From: Thiotrichales bacterium
GTDB lineage: Bacteria; Pseudomonadota; Gammaproteobacteria; JAAZVR01
Length of the DNA: 12,006 bases
Direction: 5' to 3'
NCBI GenBank assembly: GCA_018623305.1
Contig: JAAZVR010000021.1
Location: 1 to 12,006 of the forward strand
The notes under the pieces are model-generated. The model did not search any database. It had not been told where the DNA came from and saw nothing but the letters and a program-made list of their open reading frames with translations. The translations under genes and the position numbers were made by a program. Shown here in pieces: positions 1 to 7,775 of the stretch. Positions within the stretch are counted from its first letter, which is position 1; every line of letters starts with the position of its first letter.

Positions 1-430
1 ACCATGTGTAAGGCAAGGTTTCTGTCTCGGGCATGCGGCCTTTTAACAATAGCTGCAAACGCACTTTCCAGTGACCGAAATTCGGGAAGGTAATAATGCC
101 TTGCTTGCCGACGCGTAACATTTGGTCAATCAAATGGTCAGGACGATCCATCGTTTGCAAGGCTTGAGTCATCACCACGTAATCAAAACTTTGTGCATCG
201 AAATATTGCGAAATTCCGTAGCTGTCATCCAAATCGGCCTCAATCACATTGATGCCTTTTTTGACGCTTTCGGCAATCAGTTCATGTTCGATTTCAATAC
301 CGTAGCCATGAACGTTTTTTGTTTGAATCAAGTGATTGAGTAAATCACCGCGACCGCAGCCTAAATCCAATACGCGTGAATCAGGTTGAATCCATTCAGA
401 AATTAACGATAAATCTGGGCGTAAGGTCAT
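1..430 (-). CDS. metW: MetW, methyltransferase-fold partner of MetX (3' end outside window)
   Basis: The first 143 residues are present, read on the minus strand from the ATG at 430-428; the rest lies beyond the left edge. MetW proteins are usually about 200 residues, so roughly a quarter is missing. The fold is that of a class I SAM-dependent methyltransferase: residues 21-30 read LDLGCGRGDL, the glycine-rich SAM loop, followed by an acidic strand end near GIEIE (44-48) and the MetW-like stretch GIITFPNFGHWKVR (111-124) and PYTW (140-143). The start codon overlaps the metX stop as ATGA, so the two are probably translationally coupled. Across proteobacteria MetW is encoded beside MetX and is thought to support its activity in methionine synthesis; its own chemistry is poorly defined. 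The identification is firm, the precise role is from family knowledge. Confidence 0.93.
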   Translation of the reverse strand, partial: MTLRPDLSLISEWIQPDSRVLDLGCGRGDLLNHLIQTKNVHGYGIEIEHELIAESVKKGINVIEADLDDSYGISQYFDAQSFDYVVMTQALQTMDRPDHLIDQMLRVGKQGIITFPNFGHWKVRLQLLLKGRMPETETLPYTW

Positions 431-1593
431 GCGGACACCTCTGTGTTGATGCGCTGGAGATATTCACCAAGCACGGTTTCGTAATGCGAATTCGGCAATA
501 AAAAGGCATCGTGGCCTTGCGACGATTCCACTTCGGTGTAGCTGACGTTCAAATTATTGCTGACCAAAGCGCGGACGATTTCGCGTGAACGCTGTGGCGA
601 GAAGCGCCAATCTGATGTAAACGACACCACCAAGAAGTCCGATTGCGCTTGTTTCATCGTCAAATTCAAATCGTTGTTGAACTCCGCTGCTGGGTCAAAA
701 TAATCCAAGGCCTTGGTCATGAGCAAATAGGTATTGGCGTCAAAGTTCATTTGCGTGGCGAATTTATTGCCTTGGTAGCGCAAATAGCTTTCCACTTGGA
801 ATTCCACATCGAAACCGTATTGAACGCCTTCAGAACGCATCTGGCGACCGAATTTTTCACCCATGATATCGTCGGATAAATAGGTCAAATGTCCGAGCAT
901 TCGAGCCAGCATTAAGCCGCGCTTCGGTGAGGTGTTGTGTTCCAAGAAGCGGCCTTCATGGAAATCAGGGTCGGTCATAATTGACTGACGAGCCACTTCG
1001 TTAAAGGCGATATTTTGTGCCGAAAGTTTCGGCGCGCTGGCGATGATCACCGCATGGCGCACGCGTTCAGGGTAGTCGATGCTCCACTGTAAAACTTGCA
1101 TACCGCCCAATGAACCGCCAATCACCGCCGCCCAATTTTGAATGCCCAAATGATCCGCTAAACGAGACTGCGAAGTCACCCAGTCTTTGACCGTCATCAA
1201 TGGGAAGTCAGGGCCGAAGGGTTTGCCAGTCGCTGGGTTGGTTGAAGTGGGGCCAGTCGAACCTCGGCAACCGCCTAAGTTATTCGACGATACGACAAAA
1301 AATTTATTGGTATCAATCGGCTTGCCTGGGCCGATATAGCCATCCCACCAACCTGGTTTTCGCTGTTCAGCGTCATGAAAACCCGCAGCATGATGGTCAC
1401 CGCTGAGTGCGTGACAAATCAACACCGCATTACTTCCGTCGGCGTTCAATTCACCGTAGGTTTCGTAAATCAATTCAAATGAATCCAATGTTTTTCCGCA
1501 GTTCAGCGTCAAAGGTTCGTTGCATTGAAAGGTCTGTGGCGCGACAAGACCGACCGAGTTTTCAGGAATGTGTTCGGGCATTTTGATTTCCAT
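427..1593 (-). CDS. metX: Homoserine O-acyltransferase MetX (probably succinyl-CoA type)
   Basis: This cytoplasmic alpha/beta-hydrolase-fold enzyme acylates homoserine, the first committed step of methionine synthesis. The 388 residues are the full family length. The nucleophile Ser161 sits in GGSLGGMQ (159-166); Asp328 in FTSDWR and His361 in SQGHDAF complete the triad. The oxyanion-side motif SGDHHAAG is at 64-71. Two residues after the catalytic Asp lies Arg330, the position reported to set acyl-CoA preference; Arg there is typical of MetX enzymes reclassified as succinyltransferases, so a succinyl-CoA activity is inferred despite the common name acetyltransferase. An internal ATG at 1581 gives MPEHIPENS, the more usual N-terminus, and may be the true start. 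The gene overlaps metW by four bases and is divergent from thiI. No SAM riboswitch fits in the 59-bp upstream gap. Confidence 0.95.
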   Translation of the reverse strand: MEIKMPEHIPENSVGLVAPQTFQCNEPLTLNCGKTLDSFELIYETYGELNADGSNAVLICHALSGDHHAAGFHDAEQRKPGWWDGYIGPGKPIDTNKFFVVSSNNLGGCRGSTGPTSTNPATGKPFGPDFPLMTVKDWVTSQSRLADHLGIQNWAAVIGGSLGGMQVLQWSIDYPERVRHAVIIASAPKLSAQNIAFNEVARQSIMTDPDFHEGRFLEHNTSPKRGLMLARMLGHLTYLSDDIMGEKFGRQMRSEGVQYGFDVEFQVESYLRYQGNKFATQMNFDANTYLLMTKALDYFDPAAEFNNDLNLTMKQAQSDFLVVSFTSDWRFSPQRSREIVRALVSNNLNVSYTEVESSQGHDAFLLPNSHYETVLGEYLQRINTEVSA

Positions 1594-1594
1594 T

Positions 1595-1624
1595 TCGACA
1601 ATGGAAGATATTTTACCGTATCAT
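1595..1624 (+). promoter_or_regulatory. Probable sigma-70 promoter of thiI
   Basis: TCGACA (1595-1600, five of six matches to TTGACA) and TATCAT (1619-1624, five of six to TATAAT) are separated by 18 bases. Transcription would start near 1631, giving a leader of about 22 bases that contains the AGAAGGAAG ribosome site at 1637-1645. The -35 box lies within three bases of the metX start, so the divergent genes may influence each other. I saw no comparably good promoter for metX on the other strand. Motif match only. Confidence 0.45.
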
Positions 1625-1652
1625 TTAAGGAAGGGTAGAAGGAAGTATTGCA

Positions 1653-3104
1653 ATGAAATTTATAATTAAACTGTTCCCGGAAATCATGGTGAAGGGAACC
1701 AAAGCACGTAAACAGTTTATTAAACATCTTCAGTCTAACTTATTCACTTTGCTAAGACGGATTGATCCAGATGTTCAGATTAAGTTTTTCTGGGACAAAC
1801 TGGAGGTGCAAACGGTCGCGGATGCGAATGCTATCGAACAGATGCGACAGAAATTAGTGACTACGCCGGGAATTGGGTTTGTTTTTCAAGTGGAGCCACA
1901 CCCATTGCCTGCTGCGGATGAGACTGTATTTCCGCTGATTGCAGAAAAAGTGAAGCAGTATTATTCAGCTCAAATTGAGAATAAGACGTTTTGTGTACGC
2001 GTGCGCCGTTCAGGAAATCACGAGTTTACTTCGATTGATTTGGAGCGTTATTTGGGAGCAGAGCTTTTTGAGGCGGTTGACTCGGCTAAGGTGCAATTGA
2101 AAAAGCCTGAGGTTGAAGTCGTGATTGAATTGCATGACAAAACGCTTAATTTAGTTACTCAGCGTTTAGAAGGTTTGGGCGGCTTCCCGCACGGTTCGCA
2201 GGATGATGTCTTGTCTTTGATGTCGGGTGGTTACGATTCGACGGTGTCAAGCTATATGACGATGCGCCGAGGTTCGAAAACACATTTCTTGTTTTTCAAC
2301 TTGGGCGGTTCTGCCCATGAAGTGGGTGTGAAGCAGGTATCGATGTTTTTGTGGCATAAGTTCGGTTCAAGCAGTCGTGCAAAATTTATTACCGTGCCGT
2401 TTGAGAAGGTCGTTTCAGATATTTTGCAAAATGTGGATTCGTCGCAAATGGGTGTGGTGTTGAAGCGCACCATGCTAAAAGCAGGTGAGTTGATTGCCGA
2501 TGAAATGGGCATTGATGCGATGGTCACAGGTGAAAGTATTTCGCAGGTGTCGAGTCAGACGATTCGAAATTTATCGACCATCGATAAAGTCACGGATAAG
2601 TTGATTTTGAGGCCTTTGGTGACGATGGATAAGACCGATATTATCGAGATTGCTGAGCGCATTGGTAGTGCGGATTTTGCCAAAAATATGCCTGAATATT
2701 GCGGTGTGATTTCGCAAAACCCAACGGTGCGTGCGAATCCAAAACGTATTCGATATGAAGAATCGAAGATGAGTGATCAGATTTTGCAAGATGCGGTAAA
2801 TAGTCGTGAGATCGTAAATGTCGATGAAATTATTGCCGACGTAAATGAGGCTCAACACATCGAAATCGTGAATGAAATTCGTGATGAATTGGTGATTGAT
2901 ATTCGAAATGATTTTGAGCGTAAACAGTCGCCTGCGGAGTTTGCGAATTATGAGATTCCGTTTGATCAGTTGAATCAGAAGTTTAAAAATTTGTGTCCAA
3001 AGCAGGATTATTTGCTGTACTGCTCGAAAGGGGTGATGAGTCAATTGCACGCTTTGTATTTGCAAGAGCAAGGTTTTAATAACGTGAAAGTGTATCGCCC
3101 ATAA
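1653..3104 (+). CDS. thiI: tRNA 4-thiouridine synthase ThiI with rhodanese domain
   Basis: ThiI adenylates tRNA U8 and transfers persulfide sulfur to make 4-thiouridine; the long form also feeds sulfur to thiazole synthesis for thiamine. The 483 residues match the E. coli-type three-part protein. An N-terminal ferredoxin-like/THUMP region (about 1-165) is followed by the PP-loop ATP pyrophosphatase domain with SGGYDST at 191-197 and MVTGESISQVSSQT (290-303). A C-terminal rhodanese domain (about 400-483) carries the catalytic Cys457 in YCSKGVMS; Cys350 in MPEYCGV is the expected disulfide partner. The family ending FNNVKVYRP is intact. A good Shine-Dalgarno, AGAAGGAAG at 1637-1645, supports the ATG at 1653. 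The gene looks monocistronic, with its own promoter and a terminator downstream, and stands divergent from metX. Confidence 0.97.
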   Translation: MKFIIKLFPEIMVKGTKARKQFIKHLQSNLFTLLRRIDPDVQIKFFWDKLEVQTVADANAIEQMRQKLVTTPGIGFVFQVEPHPLPAADETVFPLIAEKVKQYYSAQIENKTFCVRVRRSGNHEFTSIDLERYLGAELFEAVDSAKVQLKKPEVEVVIELHDKTLNLVTQRLEGLGGFPHGSQDDVLSLMSGGYDSTVSSYMTMRRGSKTHFLFFNLGGSAHEVGVKQVSMFLWHKFGSSSRAKFITVPFEKVVSDILQNVDSSQMGVVLKRTMLKAGELIADEMGIDAMVTGESISQVSSQTIRNLSTIDKVTDKLILRPLVTMDKTDIIEIAERIGSADFAKNMPEYCGVISQNPTVRANPKRIRYEESKMSDQILQDAVNSREIVNVDEIIADVNEAQHIEIVNEIRDELVIDIRNDFERKQSPAEFANYEIPFDQLNQKFKNLCPKQDYLLYCSKGVMSQLHALYLQEQGFNNVKVYRP

Positions 3105-3112
3105 TAATTAAC

Positions 3113-3128
3113 CATATATTGTTATATG
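3113..3128. repeat. Small A+T inverted repeat between thiI and its terminator
   Basis: CATATA (3113-3118) and TATATG (3123-3128) form a perfect 6-bp inverted repeat around a 4-base spacer. It lies between the thiI stop and the terminator hairpin, and 39 bases before the ligase ATG. It could be a weak hairpin, a protein-binding palindrome or chance in A+T-rich DNA; nothing in the sequence decides between these. Confidence 0.25.
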
Positions 3129-3137
3129 TGTTTTAAT

Positions 3138-3166
3138 AAGCCCGTGTTTTTGATGCGGGCTTTTTT
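3138..3166 (+). terminator. Intrinsic terminator of thiI
   Basis: The stem AAGCCCG (3138-3144) pairs with CGGGCTT (3156-3162) around an 11-base loop, and a run of six T follows at 3161-3166. It lies 33 bases after the thiI stop. The T-run ends exactly where the ATG of the next gene begins, so the element also forms the immediate 5' context of the ligase gene. Confidence 0.88.
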
Positions 3167-3979
3167 ATGTTTCGAATTGTGTTGTGGTGGTGTTTGTCGG
3201 TGTCTGTTTGGGCAGATAAGCCTGATTTGATGCTGTTGAAGAGTTATGAAGGACAGTCGGTTGAAGGCTGGGTGATGTCGGAGAAATTTGATGGTGTTCG
3301 GGCTTATTGGGATGGGCGTCAGTTGATTTCGAGAGGCGGTCAGGTGTTGTCCGCACCCGCTGGATTCACTCAGGAATTTCCTGATTTTGCTCTGGATGGT
3401 GAGTTGTGGCTGGCGCGCGGTGAATTTCAGCGAACTCAGTCGATTGTAATGCAGCAAGAACCGCATGATGCTTGGTATGAATTGACTTATCAAGTGTTTG
3501 AAGTGCCGAATCAATCGGGTGATTTACTGGCGCGTTTGGCGGTTTTGAGTGACTATTTGAAAGGCCATAAAGCACCATTTTTGCAAATGATTGAGCAAAG
3601 GCCTGTGCAGAGTTCGGATGGGTTAAAGGCCTATTTAAATGAAGTGCTTTCCAAGGGCGGTGAAGGCCTTGTTGTGCGCAATCCCAATACGCCTTATCAA
3701 ACAGGTCGCTTGTCTTCGGCTTTAAAGATTAAACTCAAGCAGGATGGTGAATGTGAGGTGGTGGGTTACCGTGCGGGAAAAGGGAAATTTTTAGGCCTTG
3801 TGGGGGCTTTAGAGTGTCGATGGAATGGGCGCGTATTTGGTCTCGGCAGTGGCTTGTCGGATGCTCAACGCAAAGACCCGCCGAAGATGGGCGCGCGGGT
3901 GACTTTTGAATATCAAGGCTTTACGCAATCGGGTAAACCTCGACACCCTGTGTTTTTGCGTGAAAGACGGATGGATTAA
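3167..3979 (+). CDS. Small ATP-dependent DNA ligase with signal peptide (Lig E type)
   Basis: This is a minimal nucleotidyltransferase-type DNA ligase: an adenylation domain (about 20-190) followed by an OB-fold (about 193-268), with no DNA-binding extension. Lys40 in EKFDGVRAYWDG is the adenylated lysine (motif I, KxDGxR). FALDGELW (74-81) is motif III, GGEGLVVR (164-171) motif IV, and ALKIK (185-189) motif V. The first 16 residues, with a hydrophobic core and a V-W-A cleavage site before DKP, look like a Sec signal peptide; this is typical of Lig E, thought to act in the periplasm, perhaps on incoming DNA. The 270-residue length fits. No Shine-Dalgarno precedes the ATG, which directly follows a terminator T-run, and an in-frame TAA at 3137 with no start codon after it excludes an upstream start. 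Chromosomal replication would use the NAD-dependent LigA, which is not in this window. Confidence 0.9.
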   Translation: MFRIVLWWCLSVSVWADKPDLMLLKSYEGQSVEGWVMSEKFDGVRAYWDGRQLISRGGQVLSAPAGFTQEFPDFALDGELWLARGEFQRTQSIVMQQEPHDAWYELTYQVFEVPNQSGDLLARLAVLSDYLKGHKAPFLQMIEQRPVQSSDGLKAYLNEVLSKGGEGLVVRNPNTPYQTGRLSSALKIKLKQDGECEVVGYRAGKGKFLGLVGALECRWNGRVFGLGSGLSDAQRKDPPKMGARVTFEYQGFTQSGKPRHPVFLRERRMD

Positions 3980-4040
3980 CGCAGCCATAAGCCTTTGAAT
4001 ATCGTGTAAAATTCACAGCAATTTAATCAGTTATTTCACG

Positions 4041-4045
4041 AAGGA
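4041..4045 (+). promoter_or_regulatory. Ribosome binding site deciding the miaB start
   Basis: AAGGA at 4041-4045 is the only clear Shine-Dalgarno before miaB. It is two bases from the ATG at 4048, too close for normal initiation, and eleven bases from the in-frame ATG at 4057, which is workable. The second start gives MQGGLFIKTYGCQ, which lines up better with the usual MiaB N-terminus. It would shorten the protein to 461 residues. Confidence 0.5.
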
Positions 4046-4047
4046 CG

Positions 4048-5442
4048 ATGCCTCAAATGCAAGGTGGGTTGTTTATCAAAACGTACGGATGTCAGATGAA
4101 TGAGTATGACTCCGAAAAAATGTCAGAATTATTAAAAAGCACACACGGCTTGGAATTAGTGGAAACGCCGGAAGAAGCCGATGTGATTTTGATGAACACC
4201 TGCTCCATTCGTGAAAAAGCGCAAGAAAAAGTCTTTTCTCAACTCGGCGAGTGGAAAGGTTGGAAGACGTCTAAGCCCGGTCGTATTATCGGTGTAGGCG
4301 GTTGTGTGGCTTCGCAAGAGGGCGAGGCGATTCGTCACCGTGCGCCGCACGTGGATATTGTGTTTGGCCCGCAGACATTGCACCGATTGCCGAAGATGAT
4401 TGATGAGGTGCGTCAAAATCAAGGCATGATTAAGCCGCCGTCGGTGGTGGATATTTCTTTCCCAGAAATTGAGAAATTCGATAAGTTGCCTGAGCCTGAA
4501 GCGAATGGTGTTTCAGCGTTTGTTTCGGTGATGGAAGGCTGTTCTAAATACTGTACTTTCTGCGTGGTGCCTTACACGCGAGGCGAAGAAGTGTCTCGTC
4601 CTGTTGCAGATGTATTGCGCGAAGTGCGTTCTTTGGCCTCTCAAGGCGTGCGCGAAATCAATTTGCTAGGCCAGAATGTGAATGCTTATGATGGCCTCAC
4701 AGAAGACGGTGAAACGGCCGATTTGGCGATGTTGATTCATGATGTTGCGGCGATTGACGGTATTGGGAGAATTCGTTTTACGACCTCTCATCCAGTCGAA
4801 TTTTCGGACACTTTGGTTCAAGCCTATCGCGATGTGCCTGAGTTGGTGAGTTTTGTGCATTTGCCTGTGCAGTCGGGTTCGGATCGAATCTTAGCGCAGA
4901 TGAAGCGTGGCCATATGGCGTTGGAATATAAATCGTTGATTCGTCGAATTCGTGAAGCGCGTCCAGGCATTAAATTGTCGTCGGATTTTATCGTCGGTTT
5001 CCCAGGTGAAACGGATGCCGATCACGAAGCAACCATGCAGTTGATTCGTGATGTGGGTTTTGACCGCTCATTCAGCTTTATTTACAGCGCGCGTCCAGGC
5101 ACGCCAGCGTCAAGCTTGCCAGATGATGTTGAATTGCAAACGAAGAAAGAACGTTTGTACGAGTTGCAGGCCTTAATTAACGAACAGGCACAAGAGATTG
5201 CTAATAATCAAATTGGTACGGTTGAGCGTATCTTGGTTGAGCGTATTTCGCGTAACGATTACCGTCAATTAGCGGGTCGTACCGAGAACAACTGGGTGGT
5301 GAACTTTGAAGGCACGCCTGATTTGATTGGGCAGTTTGTGGATGTTGAAATAACAGAAGCGATGACAAACTCGATGCGAGGTAAGCTAGTAGCAACACCT
5401 GAGTCAGGTACATCAGCGGATCGTCAGTACTATGCCATCTGA
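4048..5442 (+). CDS. miaB: tRNA-2-methylthio-N6-isopentenyladenosine synthase MiaB
   Basis: MiaB is a radical-SAM methylthiotransferase that converts i6A37 to ms2i6A37 in tRNAs reading UNN codons. All domains are present. The N-terminal MTTase domain has auxiliary-cluster cysteines Cys15 (KTYGCQMNEYD), Cys52 (MNTCSIREKA) and Cys86 (VGGCVAS). The radical-SAM core has Cys165, Cys169 and Cys172 in EGCSKYCTFCVVPYTRG, with LLGQNVNAY (206-214) and FIVGFPGET (314-322). A C-terminal TRAM domain spans about 385-448. The 464 residues are near the usual 440-475. The true start may be the ATG at 4057, judged by Shine-Dalgarno spacing. A TAAAAT box at 4007-4012 could be a -10 element, but no convincing -35 accompanies it. 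The last 11 bases overlap ybeZ, as expected for the first gene of the miaB-ybeZYX-lnt cluster. Confidence 0.97.
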   Translation: MPQMQGGLFIKTYGCQMNEYDSEKMSELLKSTHGLELVETPEEADVILMNTCSIREKAQEKVFSQLGEWKGWKTSKPGRIIGVGGCVASQEGEAIRHRAPHVDIVFGPQTLHRLPKMIDEVRQNQGMIKPPSVVDISFPEIEKFDKLPEPEANGVSAFVSVMEGCSKYCTFCVVPYTRGEEVSRPVADVLREVRSLASQGVREINLLGQNVNAYDGLTEDGETADLAMLIHDVAAIDGIGRIRFTTSHPVEFSDTLVQAYRDVPELVSFVHLPVQSGSDRILAQMKRGHMALEYKSLIRRIREARPGIKLSSDFIVGFPGETDADHEATMQLIRDVGFDRSFSFIYSARPGTPASSLPDDVELQTKKERLYELQALINEQAQEIANNQIGTVERILVERISRNDYRQLAGRTENNWVVNFEGTPDLIGQFVDVEITEAMTNSMRGKLVATPESGTSADRQYYAI

Positions 5443-6394
5443 TTTATTGCGATTAGCGCTTTCCCCTGAAGACAATGGCGCTCTTTTGAATTTGTGTGGT
5501 TGGAATGACGAGCACATTGATATGGTTGAAAAACGTTTTGATGTGAGCATTCAGCGACTGGGTTTTGAATTCACGATTAAAGGTGACGATGAGGCAATTC
5601 AATCGACGGTTGAGGCCTTGCAAATGCTGTACCGAGAATCGTTTGAACATGATTTAGAGCCGAAAGGCGTTCATTTGATTTTGCAGCCTTTTCAGCTTGA
5701 ACCCACGCCTTCGGGTGAAGAATCCATGCCTGCAGGCGATGTTTACGCTCAAGCGGGTCGTAAAAAAATCAAAGGCCGCAGCGCCAATCAGCAGCGTTAC
5801 ATCCGACGCATTCAAACACATGATATTAATTTTGGTGTGGGGCCTGCAGGTACGGGTAAAACCTATATTGCAGTGGCTTGTGCGGTGGAGTCTTTGTTGC
5901 GCGATGAAGTGCGCCGAATTATCTTGGTGCGCCCTGCGGTGGAAGCAGGTGAGAAATTGGGTTTCTTGCCGGGCGACTTAACGCAAAAAGTCGATCCATA
6001 TTTGCGTCCACTTTACGATGCTTTATATGAAATGTTGGGCTTTGAGAAAGTCGAAAAATTGATTGAGAAAAATGTCATCGAGATTGCGCCTTTGGCCTTT
6101 ATGCGAGGCCGAACTTTGAATGAATCCTTTGTGATTTTGGACGAAGCGCAAAATACTACGCCTGAGCAAATGAAAATGTTTTTAACGCGAATCGGCTTTG
6201 GTTCCACGGCAGTGATTACGGGTGATGTGACTCAGATTGATTTGCCCAAACACATCACCTCAGGCTTGAAGCAAGCACTGGATATTTTGAATGATGTGGA
6301 CGGGATTTCAGTTTCACGTTTTGATGTGAAAGATGTGGTGCGTCATCCATTGGTGCAGAAGGTCATTGAGGCCTACGAGCGTTTAGAAGGCTAA
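5432..6394 (+). CDS. ybeZ: PhoH-like ATPase YbeZ
   Basis: This is a cytoplasmic P-loop NTPase of the PhoH family that works with YbeY in rRNA maturation and ribosome quality control; partnership is known for the family and supported here by adjacency. The Walker A motif is GPAGTGKT (137-144) and Walker B is FVILDEAQ (233-240), with ITGDVTQIDLP (262-272) as a sensor-like motif and VRPAVEAGEKLGFLPGD (166-182) typical of PhoH. The N-terminal 110 residues include the small domain found in YbeZ proteins. The 320 residues are a little short of the E. coli protein. The ATG at 5432 lies inside miaB (11-base overlap) with only a poor Shine-Dalgarno, suggesting coupled translation. The stop is two bases from ybeY. 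Confidence 0.95.
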   Translation: MPSDLLRLALSPEDNGALLNLCGWNDEHIDMVEKRFDVSIQRLGFEFTIKGDDEAIQSTVEALQMLYRESFEHDLEPKGVHLILQPFQLEPTPSGEESMPAGDVYAQAGRKKIKGRSANQQRYIRRIQTHDINFGVGPAGTGKTYIAVACAVESLLRDEVRRIILVRPAVEAGEKLGFLPGDLTQKVDPYLRPLYDALYEMLGFEKVEKLIEKNVIEIAPLAFMRGRTLNESFVILDEAQNTTPEQMKMFLTRIGFGSTAVITGDVTQIDLPKHITSGLKQALDILNDVDGISVSRFDVKDVVRHPLVQKVIEAYERLEG

Positions 6395-6396
6395 GA

Positions 6397-6870
6397 ATGA
6401 AACATTTAATCGAAGTTCAATACGAAGTGCCTGCTGAAGGCTTGCCAACAGAGCAAGATTTTCAGGCGTGGGTGAATCATGTTCTAGCGAAGTTAGATGA
6501 AACCTTTGAAGTCACCATTCGTATTGTGGATGAAGCGGAAAGCCAAGCGTTAAACAAAGAATACCGTGGCAAAGATAATTCAACCAATGTGTTGTCGTTT
6601 CCGATGGAAGAAGATTTGCCTGAAGAAATCGCTGAAGAAATGGACTCGGTTTATTTGGGTGATTTGGTGGTTTGTGCGGCAGTGGTTGAGCGCGAAGCGA
6701 CTGAACAAAGCAAGGCCTTAACCGCGCATTGGGCGCACATGATTGTGCATGGATGTTTGCACCTTCTCGGTTATGATCACATTGAGGATGATGAAGCCGA
6801 AGAAATGGAATCAACCGAGATTCGAATCATGGGTGAATTAGGGTTTGCCAATCCGTATCACCTTGATTAA
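6397..6870 (+). CDS. ybeY: Endoribonuclease YbeY (rRNA maturation factor)
   Basis: YbeY is a zinc-dependent single-strand endoribonuclease needed for 16S rRNA 3'-end processing and, with RNase R, for removal of defective 70S ribosomes. The signature HGCLHLLGYDH spans 118-128, giving the three zinc ligands His118, His122 and His128. The upstream family motif LNKEYRGKDNSTNVLSFPM (52-70) is intact, as is YLGDLVVC (86-93). The 157 residues are the normal family size. AGAAGG at 6385-6390, inside the end of ybeZ, is a well-placed Shine-Dalgarno for the ATG at 6397. The two-base gap to ybeZ and its position in the miaB-lnt cluster fit a shared operon. Confidence 0.97.
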   Translation: MKHLIEVQYEVPAEGLPTEQDFQAWVNHVLAKLDETFEVTIRIVDEAESQALNKEYRGKDNSTNVLSFPMEEDLPEEIAEEMDSVYLGDLVVCAAVVEREATEQSKALTAHWAHMIVHGCLHLLGYDHIEDDEAEEMESTEIRIMGELGFANPYHLD

Positions 6871-6903
6871 AATTCAAACTCCGTAATAACTTTAGATGTT
6901 GAA

Positions 6904-7773
6904 ATGACAACTGAAAATCAAGAAGGGCCCAGTCCCAGTTCGTGGCTAGACCGCCTCGGCAAACTTTTCTCTGATGAAGTCCAAAGCAAAGACGACCTCA
7001 TCACCGTCCTCCGCGATGCCAAAGACCGTGATTTACTCGATGCTGATGTGCTCGAGATCATGGAAGGTGCCTCTCAAGTTTCTGAAATGCGTGTGCGCGA
7101 CATTATGATTCCGCGTGCAAAAATGTTTTTCCTTGAAAGTGATATGAATTTCGAAGCGGCATTGAATGTCGTGGTTGATTCTGCGCATTCTCGTTTGCCA
7201 GTTTTAGGTGAAGATGAAACAGATGCAATTGGTATTTTATTAGTCAAAGATTTGTTGAAACTCATTCAGCAAAAAGGCTTGAATGCGGAACTGGATTGGC
7301 AGTCGTTAGTCACTGAGGCGACGTTTGTGCCAGAGAGTAAACGCTTAAATGTACTTTTAAAAGACTTCAAAGCAAGCCGTCAACACATGGCGTTAGTTGC
7401 GGATGAGCATGGTGGAATTGCAGGTTTAGTCACAATCGAAGATGTGCTGGAACAAATCGTGGGTGATATTGCCGATGAGCATGATGCAGATGAAGATGTG
7501 TTTATTTTGTCTCATGATGGTGGGATAAATACCGTAAAAGCCCTGACACCTCTTTCAGCATTCAATGAACATTTTGCGACCGAATTGGCGGATGAGAGCT
7601 GTGATACGATGGGTGGCTTGATTGTCAAAACGTGTGGTCATGTGCCTGAGCAGGGTGAGGTGGTCATTCTAGAGGGTTATCGTTTTCAGGTATTGAAATC
7701 CGATGGGCGTCGCGTACATTTGTTTCAGGTCACTGAAATCAGTGACGAAGAGCTAATGGCTCCTGCAGTCTGA
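6904..7773 (+). CDS. ybeX: CorC-like CBS-domain protein YbeX
   Basis: This cytoplasmic CBS-pair protein was named CorC for an assumed role in magnesium and cobalt efflux; later work links YbeX to ribosome maturation, which fits this operon better. Two CBS motifs are visible, at about 65-120 (VRDIMIPRAKM to AIGILLVKDLL) and about 138-190, including ADEHGGIAGLVTIEDVLEQI (167-186). A CorC_HlyC transporter-associated domain spans about 205-282 (DTMGGLI at 234-240, GRRVHLFQVT at 268-277). There is no N-terminal membrane domain, so it is the short soluble form of 289 residues. A 33-base gap separates it from ybeY. No clear Shine-Dalgarno is seen before the ATG, so expression probably relies on read-through from the upstream genes. 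Its stop is two bases from lnt. Confidence 0.95.
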   Translation: MTTENQEGPSPSSWLDRLGKLFSDEVQSKDDLITVLRDAKDRDLLDADVLEIMEGASQVSEMRVRDIMIPRAKMFFLESDMNFEAALNVVVDSAHSRLPVLGEDETDAIGILLVKDLLKLIQQKGLNAELDWQSLVTEATFVPESKRLNVLLKDFKASRQHMALVADEHGGIAGLVTIEDVLEQIVGDIADEHDADEDVFILSHDGGINTVKALTPLSAFNEHFATELADESCDTMGGLIVKTCGHVPEQGEVVILEGYRFQVLKSDGRRVHLFQVTEISDEELMAPAV

Positions 7774-7775
7774 TT

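Noticed and set aside
2571..3071. A long open frame on the minus strand within thiI
   Set aside because: It is antisense to a fully conserved thiI, has no family features and no ribosome site, so it is a by-product of the codon use of thiI.
3167..3214. Lipoprotein signal in the ligase N-terminus
   Set aside because: Cys9 is preceded by LWW, which does not fit a lipobox; the V-W-A site suits ordinary signal peptidase cleavage.
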